From: AP-15 sp963775875
Lineage (GTDB): Bacteria > Pseudomonadota > Alphaproteobacteria > ATCC43930 > CGMCC-115725
Length of the DNA: 64,000 nt
Assembly (NCBI GenBank): GCA_963775875.1
Contig: CAVZKP010000033.1
Coordinates: 1 to 64,000, forward strand
Direction: 5' to 3'
Positions 17,967-26,540 of the stretch are shown here, piece by piece. The notes under the pieces were generated by a model. That model made no database searches. It was given only the letters and a program-made list of their open reading frames with translations, and was not told where the DNA came from. How positions within the stretch are numbered: position 1 is the stretch's first letter; every line of letters begins with the position of its first letter. The position numbers were made by a program, and so were the translations under genes.

Positions 17967-19682
17967 ATGAGCTTCGACTATATCATCGTCGGCGGCGGCT
18001 CGGCCGGATCGGTCATGGCCAACCGGCTTTCGGCCAAAAGCGCCAGCAAAGTGCTGCTGTGCGAAGCGGGGCAGGATACGCCGCACGGCAAGGTGCCGCC
18101 GGAGATCCTCGACAGCTATCCCGGCACCGCCTATTTCGACCCGCGCTTTCATTGGACCGAACTCAAGGTCCATACCGAAGTGGTCTCGCACAACCGGCCG
18201 CAGGAAAACCGCCCGCCATTGCGCAAATACGAGCAGGCGCGGGTGTTGGGCGGCGGCTCGTCGATCAATGGCCAGCTCGCCAACCGCGGTGCGCCCTCCG
18301 ATTACGACGAATGGGAGGCGCGCGGCGCGGCCGGGTGGAACTGGAACGCGGTGCTGCCCTATTTCAAAAAAGTCGAGCGCGACATGGATTTCGACGGGCC
18401 GTGGCACGGCAAGGAAGGCCGCATCCCGGTCCGCCGCATCTTTCCCGATCTGTGGAACGGCCACGCCAAGGCGGTCGCCAAGGCGTTCGAGGAAGCCGGC
18501 TTCCCCTACATCCAGGACCAGAACGGCGCGTTCGAGGACGGCTATTTTCCGATCACCATCTCGAATTTGTACGATCGCCGGGTCTCGGCGGCGATCGGCT
18601 ATCTCGATCCGGGAACGCGGCTGCGCGACAACCTGACGATCTCAACCTCGACCCAGGTCGAACGGTTGCTGTTCGAGGGGCAGCGCTGCGTCGGCGTCAA
18701 GGCGCTGGTCGACGGCAAGGAAACGGAGTTCCGCCTGGGCGAGTCTCGCGGCGAAGTCGTCGTCTCGTCGGGGGCGATCCATTCGCCGGCGCATCTGTTG
18801 CGCGCCGGGATCGGGCCAGCCGGCGATCTGCGCGATCTTGGCATCGAGATTGTCGCCAATGTGCCGGGAGTGGGCCAGCGGCTGATGGACCACCCGTCGA
18901 TCTCGGTGTCGTCTTTCATCAAGCCCGAGGCGCGGCTCAACGACCTGACCCGGCGGCACATCCTGCTGGCGCTGCGCTATTCCTCCGGGATCGGCGGGGC
19001 GCCGGCGGGCGACATGTTCGTCGCCAGCGTTTCGAAATCGGCCTGGCACGCGGTCGGCGAGCAGATCGGCTCGTTGCTGGCGGCCGTGTACAAGACCTTT
19101 TCCGAGACCGGCCAGGTCAAGCTCGCCTCGCGCGACTGGCGGGCCGAGCCGATTGTCGAGTTCAACCTCTTATCCGATCGGCGCGACCTCGAACGGCTGA
19201 TGGACGCGTTCCGCCGGCTCGGCGCGATGCAGGTGAGCGCCGCGCTCGGCGAGGCGACCAGCAACCCGTTCCCGGCGAGCTACACCGAAAAGGTGCGCAA
19301 GATCGGCGTGGTCAATGCGCGCAACAAGCGGATCACCGACATCATCGCCAAATTGCTCGACGGCCCGGCCTGGCTGCGCCGCTATGTGATCGAGAAAGTC
19401 ATCGTCGAGGGCTATCGCTTCGACCAGCTGATGCGGGACGACGAGGCGCTCGAAGACTTCATCCGCAAGGCCGCGATCGGGGTGTGGCACGCCACCTGCA
19501 CCTGCCGCATGGGTGCGGAGGACGACCCGATGGCGGTGACCGACAATCAGGGAAGGGTGCGCGGGGTCGCCGGCCTGCGCGTCGTCGACGCCTCGCTGTT
19601 CCCGGTGGTGCCCTGCGCCAACACCAATTTTCCCACCCTGATGACCGCCGAAAAGATCGCCGACGCCATGGTGGCGCCGTGA
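17967..19682 (+). CDS. GMC-family FAD oxidoreductase (choline/alcohol dehydrogenase-like)
   Basis: The 571-residue flavoprotein starts at ATG 17967, with GGGAGGGG immediately upstream. The N-terminal dinucleotide-binding motif is DYIIVGGGSAGSVMANRLS. The GMC signature 1 area reads EQARVLGGGSSINGQLANRG and signature 2 reads SSGAIHSPAHLLRAGIGP. The catalytic histidine is His508 (VWHATCTCRMG), and its partner Asn lies in PCANTNFPT near residue 553. It would oxidise a primary or secondary alcohol and reduce FAD. The substrate is unknown. The next gene, a crotonase, follows after 91 bp. Confidence 0.9.
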   Translation: MSFDYIIVGGGSAGSVMANRLSAKSASKVLLCEAGQDTPHGKVPPEILDSYPGTAYFDPRFHWTELKVHTEVVSHNRPQENRPPLRKYEQARVLGGGSSINGQLANRGAPSDYDEWEARGAAGWNWNAVLPYFKKVERDMDFDGPWHGKEGRIPVRRIFPDLWNGHAKAVAKAFEEAGFPYIQDQNGAFEDGYFPITISNLYDRRVSAAIGYLDPGTRLRDNLTISTSTQVERLLFEGQRCVGVKALVDGKETEFRLGESRGEVVVSSGAIHSPAHLLRAGIGPAGDLRDLGIEIVANVPGVGQRLMDHPSISVSSFIKPEARLNDLTRRHILLALRYSSGIGGAPAGDMFVASVSKSAWHAVGEQIGSLLAAVYKTFSETGQVKLASRDWRAEPIVEFNLLSDRRDLERLMDAFRRLGAMQVSAALGEATSNPFPASYTEKVRKIGVVNARNKRITDIIAKLLDGPAWLRRYVIEKVIVEGYRFDQLMRDDEALEDFIRKAAIGVWHATCTCRMGAEDDPMAVTDNQGRVRGVAGLRVVDASLFPVVPCANTNFPTLMTAEKIADAMVAP

Positions 19683-19773
19683 CGTCCGGGCCATCGCCGG
19701 GGGCGGGCTTTGGAGCGCCGCTTCGGCGTGCGAGGATAGCCTGCTGGCGCAGCCCTCTGGAAGGGAGGAGAGG

Positions 19774-20544
19774 ATGACCTACGAACATATCCTGGTCGAT
19801 ACCGAAGACGGGGTCGGGATCGTCACGCTCAACCGCCCCGACAAGCTCAATGCGATGAACCGGCAGCTGTCGAGCGAATTGCGCGACGCGGTCAAGCAGT
19901 TCGATGCCGATGACCGGATCGGCTGCATCGTCATCACCGGCGCCGGGACCCGCGCCTTCTCCGCCGGCGGCGATATCCACGAGCAACGCGAGGACGACCG
20001 CCGCTTTTCCCAGGAGGAACTGGACGCGCGCCGCGGCCGCGGCAGCTACGAAATCGCCGCCAGCGCCAAGCCGACGATCGGCATGCTGAACGGCCTCGCC
20101 TATGGCGGGGCGGCGGTGCTGGCCTCCTCGCTCGACATGCGGGTCGGCTGCGAGGAGACCCGCTTTCGCTTTCTGGCCGCCGCCTATGGCCGGATCAACA
20201 GCACCTGGACCCTGCCCAACCAGGTCGGCTGGCCGATCGCCAAGGAATTGCTGTTCACCGCGCGGGTGGTCGAGGCCGACGAGGCCTATCGCATCGGCCT
20301 GCTGAACCACCTGGTGCCGCGCGAGCAATTGCGCGCCAAAACCATGGAGCTGGCCCGCACCATCGCCGGCAACAACCGGGCCGCGGTGATCGGCGTCAAG
20401 GCGCTGCTGTTGAAGCAGATGGCGCAGAACCTCGAACAGCAATGGACCGAGGAGCGCGACTACACGACCACCGTCGTCAGAGGTGCCCGGGCCGAGGAGG
20501 CCTTTCCCGAATTCATCGCCCGCCGCGGCCGGCCGCTCGGCTGA
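19774..20544 (+). CDS. Crotonase-fold protein lacking both canonical glutamates (paralog)
   Basis: This 256-residue protein has an ATG preceded by GGGAGGAGAGG. It has the crotonase start GIVTLNRPDKLNAM and the oxyanion segment TRAFSAGGDIHEQRED, but both hydratase glutamates are replaced: YGGAAVLASSLDMRVGC and FRFLAAAYGRINSTWTLP. It is very similar to the product of 14133-14891, sharing the YGR-[VI]-NSTW motif and the KELL[YF]T[GA]RVV segment. A non-hydratase reaction on an acyl-CoA enolate is inferred. The disulfide oxidoreductase gene starts 19 bp after its stop, so both are likely in one transcript with the GMC gene. Confidence 0.85.
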   Translation: MTYEHILVDTEDGVGIVTLNRPDKLNAMNRQLSSELRDAVKQFDADDRIGCIVITGAGTRAFSAGGDIHEQREDDRRFSQEELDARRGRGSYEIAASAKPTIGMLNGLAYGGAAVLASSLDMRVGCEETRFRFLAAAYGRINSTWTLPNQVGWPIAKELLFTARVVEADEAYRIGLLNHLVPREQLRAKTMELARTIAGNNRAAVIGVKALLLKQMAQNLEQQWTEERDYTTTVVRGARAEEAFPEFIARRGRPLG

Positions 20545-20563
20545 GCCGGGCGAGACCGCACCG

Positions 20564-21940
20564 ATGCCCGACTACGACGCGATCATCATCGGCACCGGCC
20601 AGGCCGGGCCGCCGCTGGCGTTCCGTCTCGCCGGCGCCGGCATGAAGGTGGCGATCGTCGAACGCAACCTGGTCGGCGGCACCTGCGTCAATACCGGCTG
20701 CACCCCGACCAAGACCCTGGTGGCGAGCGCCTATGCCGCCCACCTCGCGCGCCATGCCGCCGAATACGGGGTCGCGATCGCCGGCGGGGTCACGGTCGAT
20801 ATGAAACGGGTCAAGGCGCGCAAGGACGCGGTGGTGGCGCAGTTCCGAGATGGTCTGACCGCCGCGCTCGAAGCAAACGCGAACTGCAAATTGCATCGCG
20901 GCCATGCGCGGTTCCTGTCGTCGCGCGAGGTCGAAATCGGCGGCGAGCGGCTGCGGGCCGAGCGGATCTTCATCAATGTCGGCGGCCGCGCGTCGGTGCC
21001 GCCGATGCCCGGTCTCGACCAAATTGCCTATCTGACCAACACCACGATGATGGCGGTCGATTTTCTGCCGCGGCATCTGGTGGTCGTCGGCGGCAGCTAT
21101 ATCGGCCTCGAATTTGCCCAGATGTACCGGCGCTTCGGCAGCGCGGTCACCATCATCGAAATGGCGCCGCGGCTGGTTCCGCGCGAAGACGAGGACGTTT
21201 CGGCGGCGATCCGGCAGATAATCGAGCGCGACGGCATCGATGTGCGGCTGAACGCCGAATGCATCAGCCTCGCCAAAAACGGCGACGGCATCGCCGCGAC
21301 CGTCAACTGCGCCGAGGGCGCGCCCGAAATCGTGGGCTCGCACCTGCTGCTGGCGGTCGGGCGCCGCCCCAATAGCGAGGATCTCGGCCTCGACCGGGCC
21401 GGGGTCGGCTGCGACGAGCGCGGCTACATCGCCGTCGACGACCAGCTGCGCACCAATGTCCCGGGCATCTGGGCGCTCGGCGATTGCAACGGCAAAGGCG
21501 GCTTTACCCACACCGCCTACAATGATTACGAGATCGTCGCGGCGAACCTGCTCGACGGCGATCCGCGCCGGGTCAGCGACCGCATCGCCGCCTACGCCCT
21601 CTATATCGATCCGCCGCTCGGCAGGGCCGGCATGACCGCGGCCGCGGCGCGCGGCAGCGGCCGGCGGGTGCTGGCCGGGCAGCGGCCGATGACCCGGGTC
21701 GCGCGCGCCATCGAAAAAGGCGAGACCCAGGGTTTCATGCGGATCCTGGTCGATGGCGACACCAAGGAGATCCTCGGCGCCTCGATCCTCGGCCCCGGCG
21801 GCGACGAGGCGATCCACGCGGTGCTCGACCTGATCTACGCCAAGGCGCCCTACACGGTTTTGCAGCGGGCCATGCATATCCACCCGACCGTGTCGGAGCT
21901 GCTGCCGACGATCCTCGGCGAGCTGCAGCCGCTGGGCTGA
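20564..21940 (+). CDS. Class I pyridine nucleotide-disulfide oxidoreductase (mercuric reductase-like)
   Basis: The 458-residue flavoprotein starts at ATG 20564 (MPDYDAIIIGTGQAGPPLA). FAD-binding GxGxxG, the redox-active pair Cys41-(4)-Cys46 in GTCVNTGCTPTK, an NAD(P)-binding motif VVVGGSYIGLEFAQMYRRFG and the second FAD motif GIWALGDCNGKGGFTHTAYND are all present. The C-terminal dimerisation domain ends with HIHPTVSELLPTIL, supplying the His-Glu pair. There is no N-terminal heavy-metal domain and no C-terminal vicinal Cys pair, so true mercuric reductase activity is unlikely. It is better described as a dihydrolipoamide-dehydrogenase-like enzyme of unknown partner. Confidence 0.88.
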   Translation: MPDYDAIIIGTGQAGPPLAFRLAGAGMKVAIVERNLVGGTCVNTGCTPTKTLVASAYAAHLARHAAEYGVAIAGGVTVDMKRVKARKDAVVAQFRDGLTAALEANANCKLHRGHARFLSSREVEIGGERLRAERIFINVGGRASVPPMPGLDQIAYLTNTTMMAVDFLPRHLVVVGGSYIGLEFAQMYRRFGSAVTIIEMAPRLVPREDEDVSAAIRQIIERDGIDVRLNAECISLAKNGDGIAATVNCAEGAPEIVGSHLLLAVGRRPNSEDLGLDRAGVGCDERGYIAVDDQLRTNVPGIWALGDCNGKGGFTHTAYNDYEIVAANLLDGDPRRVSDRIAAYALYIDPPLGRAGMTAAAARGSGRRVLAGQRPMTRVARAIEKGETQGFMRILVDGDTKEILGASILGPGGDEAIHAVLDLIYAKAPYTVLQRAMHIHPTVSELLPTILGELQPLG

Positions 21941-22037
21941 CGCCGCGCGCCGCTCGCCAAACCGGCCCGCGCCGGCGGATTGCCGCCGCGGCCGGCGCCT
22001 CCAATCAATTCCGATCGCCCCCGCCCAGGACCCTGAG

Positions 22038-22071
22038 CCCCGGGCCTCGCCAGCGCGGCGAGGGCCTGGGG
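22038..22071 (+). terminator. Strong GC hairpin downstream of the oxidoreductase gene
   Basis: A 14-bp stem (22038-22051 with 22057-22071, one bulged G) closes on a 5-nt loop AGCGC. It lies about 100 bp after the stop at 21940. No U-run follows, so it is either an atypical terminator, a transcript-end stabiliser or a REP-like element. Confidence 0.4.
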
Positions 22072-22161
22072 CATTATCCGGGCAGCGGAACGCCCGCCGC
22101 GAGGCCAGGTTTGCACGACGTGCGCAGCCTGCGCCAGACCAGGACGGAATTGGAGGTACGG

Positions 22162-22707
22162 ATGAGAAGAATTATCCTCGCGACGGTATCGGCGATCGCT
22201 CTCGGCATCGCCGCGGGCCCGATTTACGCCCAAAGCAACACGACAACGCCGGCGCCGGCGGCCCCGGCGGCGACAGCGCCAGCGAGCGGAACCGCCCAAC
22301 CCGCCGCGCCGCAGGCCGGGACCACGGCGCAGCCGGGGATGCCTTCGGCGAATGGCGGGGCGGACCTCAACCAGCCGAATGCGGCCGGCGCGACGCCGCC
22401 GGGCGACGCCACCGCGAGCGTGTCGCCGAGCGACATCCGCCAGGCTCAGCAAAAGCTCCGGCAGGATCATCTCTACCGCGGACGGATCGATGGTCTGCTC
22501 GGGCCCCAGACCCAGCAGGCGTTGCAGCAATATCAACAGAAGAACGGCTTGCCGGTGACCGCGACACTCGACCAGGCCACGATGAGCAGCCTGCTCGGCG
22601 CCGATACCGGCCAGGGTTCCAGCATGCCGCCCAATCCATCAAACGGCGCGATGCCGCCGAATGGGGCGGGGACGCCCGACAACGGCAACCCGAACAGCGG
22701 CAAATAG
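22162..22707 (+). CDS. Secreted peptidoglycan-binding domain protein
   Basis: A 181-residue protein starts at ATG 22162 with GGAGG seven bases upstream. Residues 1-25 are a Sec signal peptide ending IYAQ. Residues ~27-90 are a Pro/Ala/Thr-rich linker. Residues ~92-150 form a PG_binding_1 domain (DIRQAQQKLRQDHLYRGRIDGLLGPQTQQALQQYQQKNGLPVT). The C-terminus is Asn/Pro/Gly-rich and unstructured. There is no catalytic domain, so it probably anchors or spaces something at the cell wall. The following hydratase gene is 145 bp downstream and functionally unrelated. Confidence 0.85.
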   Translation: MRRIILATVSAIALGIAAGPIYAQSNTTTPAPAAPAATAPASGTAQPAAPQAGTTAQPGMPSANGGADLNQPNAAGATPPGDATASVSPSDIRQAQQKLRQDHLYRGRIDGLLGPQTQQALQQYQQKNGLPVTATLDQATMSSLLGADTGQGSSMPPNPSNGAMPPNGAGTPDNGNPNSGK

Positions 22708-22852
22708 CCGACAATCCGGGGCATTTGGCTCCCTCCCGGGACGAGACTGGACTAGACCGCAGGCGTGTTCCAATCTCGGCTGCGGATGACGCCCGCCGTG
22801 GTCGGAATCGCGGCGGGCGCGCCCGCAACAGCCCAGCGGAGGAAGCGCGAGA

Positions 22853-23654
22853 ATGGCTGATACCGGTGCCGATAGCCTGGTCGAATATACCTGCGCCGAT
22901 CGGATCGCGATCCTGACCTTGAACCGTCCGGATCGGCTGAACGCGTTCAGCGATGATCTGGTGCGCCATCTGGCGGACGCGCTGCGCCGCTTCGACCTCG
23001 ATCCGGAGGCGGAGGTGGCGATCATCCGCGGCGCCGGCCGCGCTTTCTCCAGCGGCGCCGATGTGCATCAGCGCCAATTGCGCCGCCGCGAGGAATTCCT
23101 GCAGCATGGCGGCCCGCAGGGCTGGGGCGCCAATTCCGCCGATTTGCTGACCCGCGCGGTCAATTGGAAGCCGGTGATCGCCGCACCGCACGGCTATGCG
23201 ATGGGGCTCGCCCTCGGCATCGTGCTGGAATGCGACCTGATCGTTGCCGAGGCCGGGACCAAATTCCAGGTGACCGAAACCGCGCGCGGCCTCGGCGGCT
23301 CGAAATACTGGGCATTGCTCAATTTTCGCGGCGGTGCCGCCTTCGCCAACGAGGTGGCGCTGACCGGCCGCTTCTTCACCGCCGAGGAGGCGCTGGCGGC
23401 CGGCATCATCAACCGCGTGGCGCCGCCGGGCCGGCATCTCGACATCGCCCGCGAACTCGCCGCCGAGGTCGCCAAGCAACCCGCCGCTCTCGGTGCGCGC
23501 GACGGTGCGGACCCGGCGCTGGTACATGGAGGCGCTCGAGCGCGAGGTGGCGATGCAGACGGCGCCATTGAAGCTCTATCTCAGCGAAGATTTTCACGAG
23601 GCGGCGCGCGCCTTTGCCGAAAAGCGCCGGCCCGGGCCGTTCAAGGGCCGCTGA
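22853..23654 (+). pseudogene. Enoyl-CoA hydratase/isomerase family gene with one frameshift
   Basis: The protein reads from ATG 22853 (MADTGADSLVEYTCADRIAILTLNRPDRLNAF), with FSSGADVHQRQ as oxyanion loop and KFQVTETARGLGGSKYW containing a Glu at the FGQPE position. The first Glu position (GLALGIVLECD) is Gly. At 23477 an extra C after AAG shifts the frame. Removing it restores the family-typical AKNPPLSVRATV and a C-terminus ending RRPGPFKGR with a stop at 23652-23654, giving 266 residues, the normal length. As sequenced, the frame runs on into the DinB gene and creates a false 448-residue fusion. Confidence 0.8.
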
Positions 23655-23686
23655 GGCGGCTTACGATCAGAGAAGGGCTTCTTGCG

Positions 23687-24199
23687 ATGATCACTCCCGC
23701 CTATGTCCGCACCATGGCCGCCTACAACGCCGAGATGAACCGCCGCCTCTATGGTGCGGCTGCGCGTCTTTCCGAGGCTGAGCGGCGCGCGCCGCGAGGC
23801 GGGTTCTGGGGCTCGATCCACGGCACCCTGACCCATATCCTGTGGGGCGACCGGCAGTGGATGTCGCGCTTTGACGATTGGCCGAAGCCCTCGACCCCGA
23901 TCAAGCACAGCGCGCAGATGATCGAGGACTTCGCCGAACTCGCCTCGACCCGCGAAACCGCCGATGCCGACATCACCCGCTGGGCGCACCAGGTCGATGA
24001 TGCCTGGCTCGGCGAAGACATGGTCTGGTTCAGCGGCGCCGCCAATCGCGAGGTCCGCGCGCCGAAGCGGCTGCTGGTGACCCATTTCTTCAACCATCAG
24101 ACCCATCATCGCGGCCAGGCGCATGCGATGCTGACCGCGGCCGGCCAGGAAACCGGCGACACCGATCTGTTTTTGCTGATTCCCGAAATCGTCGGCTGA
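23687..24199 (+). CDS. DinB-family protein
   Basis: A 170-residue four-helix-bundle protein starts at ATG 23687 (MITPAYVRTMAAYNAEMNRRLY). The three histidines expected to bind a divalent metal are visible: His in SIHGTLTHILWGDR and two in HFFNHQTHHRGQAHAML. DinB/YfiT-type proteins include thiol-dependent metalloenzymes and uncharacterised stress proteins; no specific activity can be assigned. The gene lies 32 bp after the true end of the crotonase gene, from which it is separate. Confidence 0.85.
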   Translation: MITPAYVRTMAAYNAEMNRRLYGAAARLSEAERRAPRGGFWGSIHGTLTHILWGDRQWMSRFDDWPKPSTPIKHSAQMIEDFAELASTRETADADITRWAHQVDDAWLGEDMVWFSGAANREVRAPKRLLVTHFFNHQTHHRGQAHAMLTAAGQETGDTDLFLLIPEIVG

Positions 24200-24250
24200 G
24201 CCCCGGCGGCGGCGCGGGGCGGTCCGTCGCGCGCGCGGCGCCCGACCGCG

Positions 24251-24267
24251 GCGGCGCTTTGCGCCGC
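24251..24267 (+). terminator. Candidate hairpin after the dinB-like gene
   Basis: GCGGCGC-TTT-GCGCCGC is a perfect 7-bp stem with a 3-nt loop, 52 bp after the stop at 24199. There is no following U-tract, so the terminator function is only possible. Confidence 0.3.
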
Positions 24268-24363
24268 TCGGTTGCCGGGTTATCCTTCGGCGAAACCGAA
24301 AAGGGCTGGCCATCGGTCTGCGGACGAGGGCGGCCACGCTCGGTGCTCACGGGAGGATTAACC

Positions 24364-24870
24364 ATGAAAACAATCAGCTGGGGAATGATCGGGGCGGCGT
24401 TGCTGCTGGTCTCGCTGGCGCCGGCCGGCAGAGCCGATGGCGGCATGGGCGGCAACGGCGGCAACAGTGTGCGCTGGAGGACGATCATCGGCATCATCCA
24501 GGCGGGCAATGTCGTCGGCGGCATCGGCGGGGGCGGCCAGCCCTGGTCGACGCAAGGCGGCCATGCCTATGTCGATCTCGCGCAGGGCGTGGTCGATTTC
24601 GAGGTGAGGGGCCTCGTTCTCGCCGGCGGCAACAGCATCGGTACCCCGGCCGCGATCACCCAGGTCAAGGGAACGCTGGTCTGCGCCCCTGAATCGGCGA
24701 CGCCGACGGTGGTCGACACCCCGCTGGTGACCTTGAGCCCGCAAGGCAATGCCGAGTTCGACGGTTCGTTCAGTTCGTCGACCGCCGGCTGCAGCGCCAC
24801 GGATGTCGCCTTCCTGGTGCGAATTTCGGCCAATCGCTGGATTGCCAACGGCGCGGTCAGGGTGCCCTAG
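24364..24870 (+). CDS. Secreted protein of unknown function
   Basis: The 168-residue product starts at ATG 24364 (MKTISWGMIGAALLLVSLAPAGRA), a clear signal peptide, after GGGAGGA. The mature part begins with a Gly/Asn-rich stretch and then looks like a beta-rich domain (residues ~45-165) with two cysteines (LVCAPE and AGCSATD) that may pair. I recognise the general type of periplasmic/extracellular protein seen in soil bacteria but no defined family. It ends shortly before the MFS gene, which is probably independent. Confidence 0.6.
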   Translation: MKTISWGMIGAALLLVSLAPAGRADGGMGGNGGNSVRWRTIIGIIQAGNVVGGIGGGGQPWSTQGGHAYVDLAQGVVDFEVRGLVLAGGNSIGTPAAITQVKGTLVCAPESATPTVVDTPLVTLSPQGNAEFDGSFSSSTAGCSATDVAFLVRISANRWIANGAVRVP

Positions 24871-24909
24871 GGTTCGCCCGCCCGGGGAGCTCCCCTGGCG
24901 CTCCCCGGA

Positions 24910-26367
24910 ATGAATACAGCCGACGACGGACTGCCCTTTCCGCAGCGATATTGGGCGATTCTGACGCTCGTCATCGGCATGGTGGTGTCGGTTCTCGACA
25001 GCTCGATCGCCAATATCGCGCTGCCGGCGATCGCCCGGGATATCGGCGCCACCGCCGCCCAGTCGATCTGGGTGATCAACGCCTATCAGCTGGCGGTGGT
25101 GATCTCGCTGCTGCCATTGGCCTCGCTCGGCGACATCTTCGGCTATCGCCGGATCTATTCAATCGGCTGCGCGATATTTACCGCCGCGGCGCTGGTCAGC
25201 GCATTGTCGCATTCGCTGGCGATGCTGGCGACCGGGCGCGCATTGCAGGGCCTCGGCGCCGCCGGGATGATGAGCGTCAATACCGCGCTGGTGCGCTTTA
25301 CCTATCCGCGGCGGCAGTTGGGGCGCGGCATCGCGATGACCGCGGTCGCGGTTTCGGTCTCCTCGGCGGCGGGTCCGAGCGTCGCCGCGGCGATCCTGTC
25401 GGTCGCCTCCTGGCATTGGCTGTTCGCCATCAACGTGCCGATCGGGCTGGTTACCTTCGCCCTGTCGTTGCGGCTGCTGCCGCAGACGCCGCCCTCGGAG
25501 CACCGCTTTGATCTGGCGAGCGCCGGGTTGAGCGCCTTCGCCTTCGCCTTTCTGATCGCCGGGATCAACGGTATCGGTCACGGCGAAGCCCGGTCGTTGA
25601 TTGCGCTCGAGATGATCGGCGCGGTCTGCGTCGGCTACGTGCTGGTGCGCCGGCAGTCGACCTTGAGCCTGCCATTGCTGCCGGTCGATCTGTTCCGCCG
25701 CCCGATATTCGCGTTGTCGGTCGCCACTTCGGTGACGACCTTTGTCGCGCAAGGCATCACCTTTGTCGCCCTGCCGTTTTATTTCGAGGACGTGATCGGC
25801 CGCTCGCAGGTCGCGACCGGGCTGTTGATGACGCCGTGGCCGGCGACGGTGGCGGTCATCGCCCCGATTGCCGGCAGGCTGGCCGACCGCTACCCGGCCG
25901 GCATCCTCGGCGGCATCGGGCTCAGCATCCTCTGCCTCGGCTATGTCCTGCTGGCCTTGCTGCCGGCCGATCCCGGCACCGCCGACATCCTGTGGCGCAT
26001 GACCCTGTGCGGGCTCGGTTTCGGGTTTTTCCAATCGCCGAACAATCGGGCCATCGTCGCCAGCGCCCCGCGCGAGCGCAGCGGCGGCGCGGGTGCGATC
26101 CAATCGACCGCCCGGCTGCTCGGGCAGACCATCGGCGCCGCCCTCGTCGCGCTGATCTTCGGCATTGCCCACCCCGCCGGCGGCACCGGGCCGACCGTCG
26201 CGATCCTGCTGGCCGCCGGCTTTTCGGCGATGGCCGCGGTCGCCAGCATGTTTCGCCTGGCCAATTTCGTGCGCGCGCCGCGCCCGGCCGCCGGTGCCGA
26301 TTCGGCGCGCGCGCTCCCCGGCGCGGCCCCTCCCGGCGCGGCGCTCCCGGCACGGACCGAAGACTGA
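24910..26367 (+). CDS. MFS drug exporter, DHA2 (14-TM) family
   Basis: A 485-residue major facilitator with about fourteen membrane helices. Conserved DHA2 motifs are visible: SVLDSSIANIALPAIARDIG (motif D1), WVINAYQLA, GDIFGYRRIYSIG (motif A), GRALQGLGAAGMM (motif B region) and AGPSVAAAILSVASWHWLFAINVPIG (motif C region). The C-terminal ~35 residues are an Ala/Pro-rich tail. It should export small hydrophobic compounds using the proton gradient. There is no neighbouring TetR or MarR regulator or HlyD partner, so the inducer is unknown. Confidence 0.88.
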   Translation: MNTADDGLPFPQRYWAILTLVIGMVVSVLDSSIANIALPAIARDIGATAAQSIWVINAYQLAVVISLLPLASLGDIFGYRRIYSIGCAIFTAAALVSALSHSLAMLATGRALQGLGAAGMMSVNTALVRFTYPRRQLGRGIAMTAVAVSVSSAAGPSVAAAILSVASWHWLFAINVPIGLVTFALSLRLLPQTPPSEHRFDLASAGLSAFAFAFLIAGINGIGHGEARSLIALEMIGAVCVGYVLVRRQSTLSLPLLPVDLFRRPIFALSVATSVTTFVAQGITFVALPFYFEDVIGRSQVATGLLMTPWPATVAVIAPIAGRLADRYPAGILGGIGLSILCLGYVLLALLPADPGTADILWRMTLCGLGFGFFQSPNNRAIVASAPRERSGGAGAIQSTARLLGQTIGAALVALIFGIAHPAGGTGPTVAILLAAGFSAMAAVASMFRLANFVRAPRPAAGADSARALPGAAPPGAALPARTED

Positions 26368-26540
26368 GCCGGCGCTCGGTTCTTTTATGCTTGCTCGGCC
26401 CGGCGAGGATTGCCGCAGCAACGCGGGCCGGATAGTCAGCCCCCCTAGTAGAGTTTGAATGCAGACTTCGGCGGCCGGGGATATACTGCGCATCGGGTCT
26501 CGTAAGACGACGATTATTGGGTGGAGCTCTGCGCGAAGTC

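Noticed and set aside
20513..21883. 456-codon minus-strand open frame opposite the disulfide oxidoreductase
   Set aside because: Antisense to a complete flavoprotein with both FAD motifs; no signal of its own.
20564..21940. True mercuric reductase
   Set aside because: No N-terminal metal-binding domain, no C-terminal vicinal cysteines and no mer genes nearby.
22853..24199. A fused crotonase-DinB protein
   Set aside because: The fusion arises only because of an extra C at 23477. The true crotonase stop (23652) and a separate DinB start (ATG 23687) are evident.
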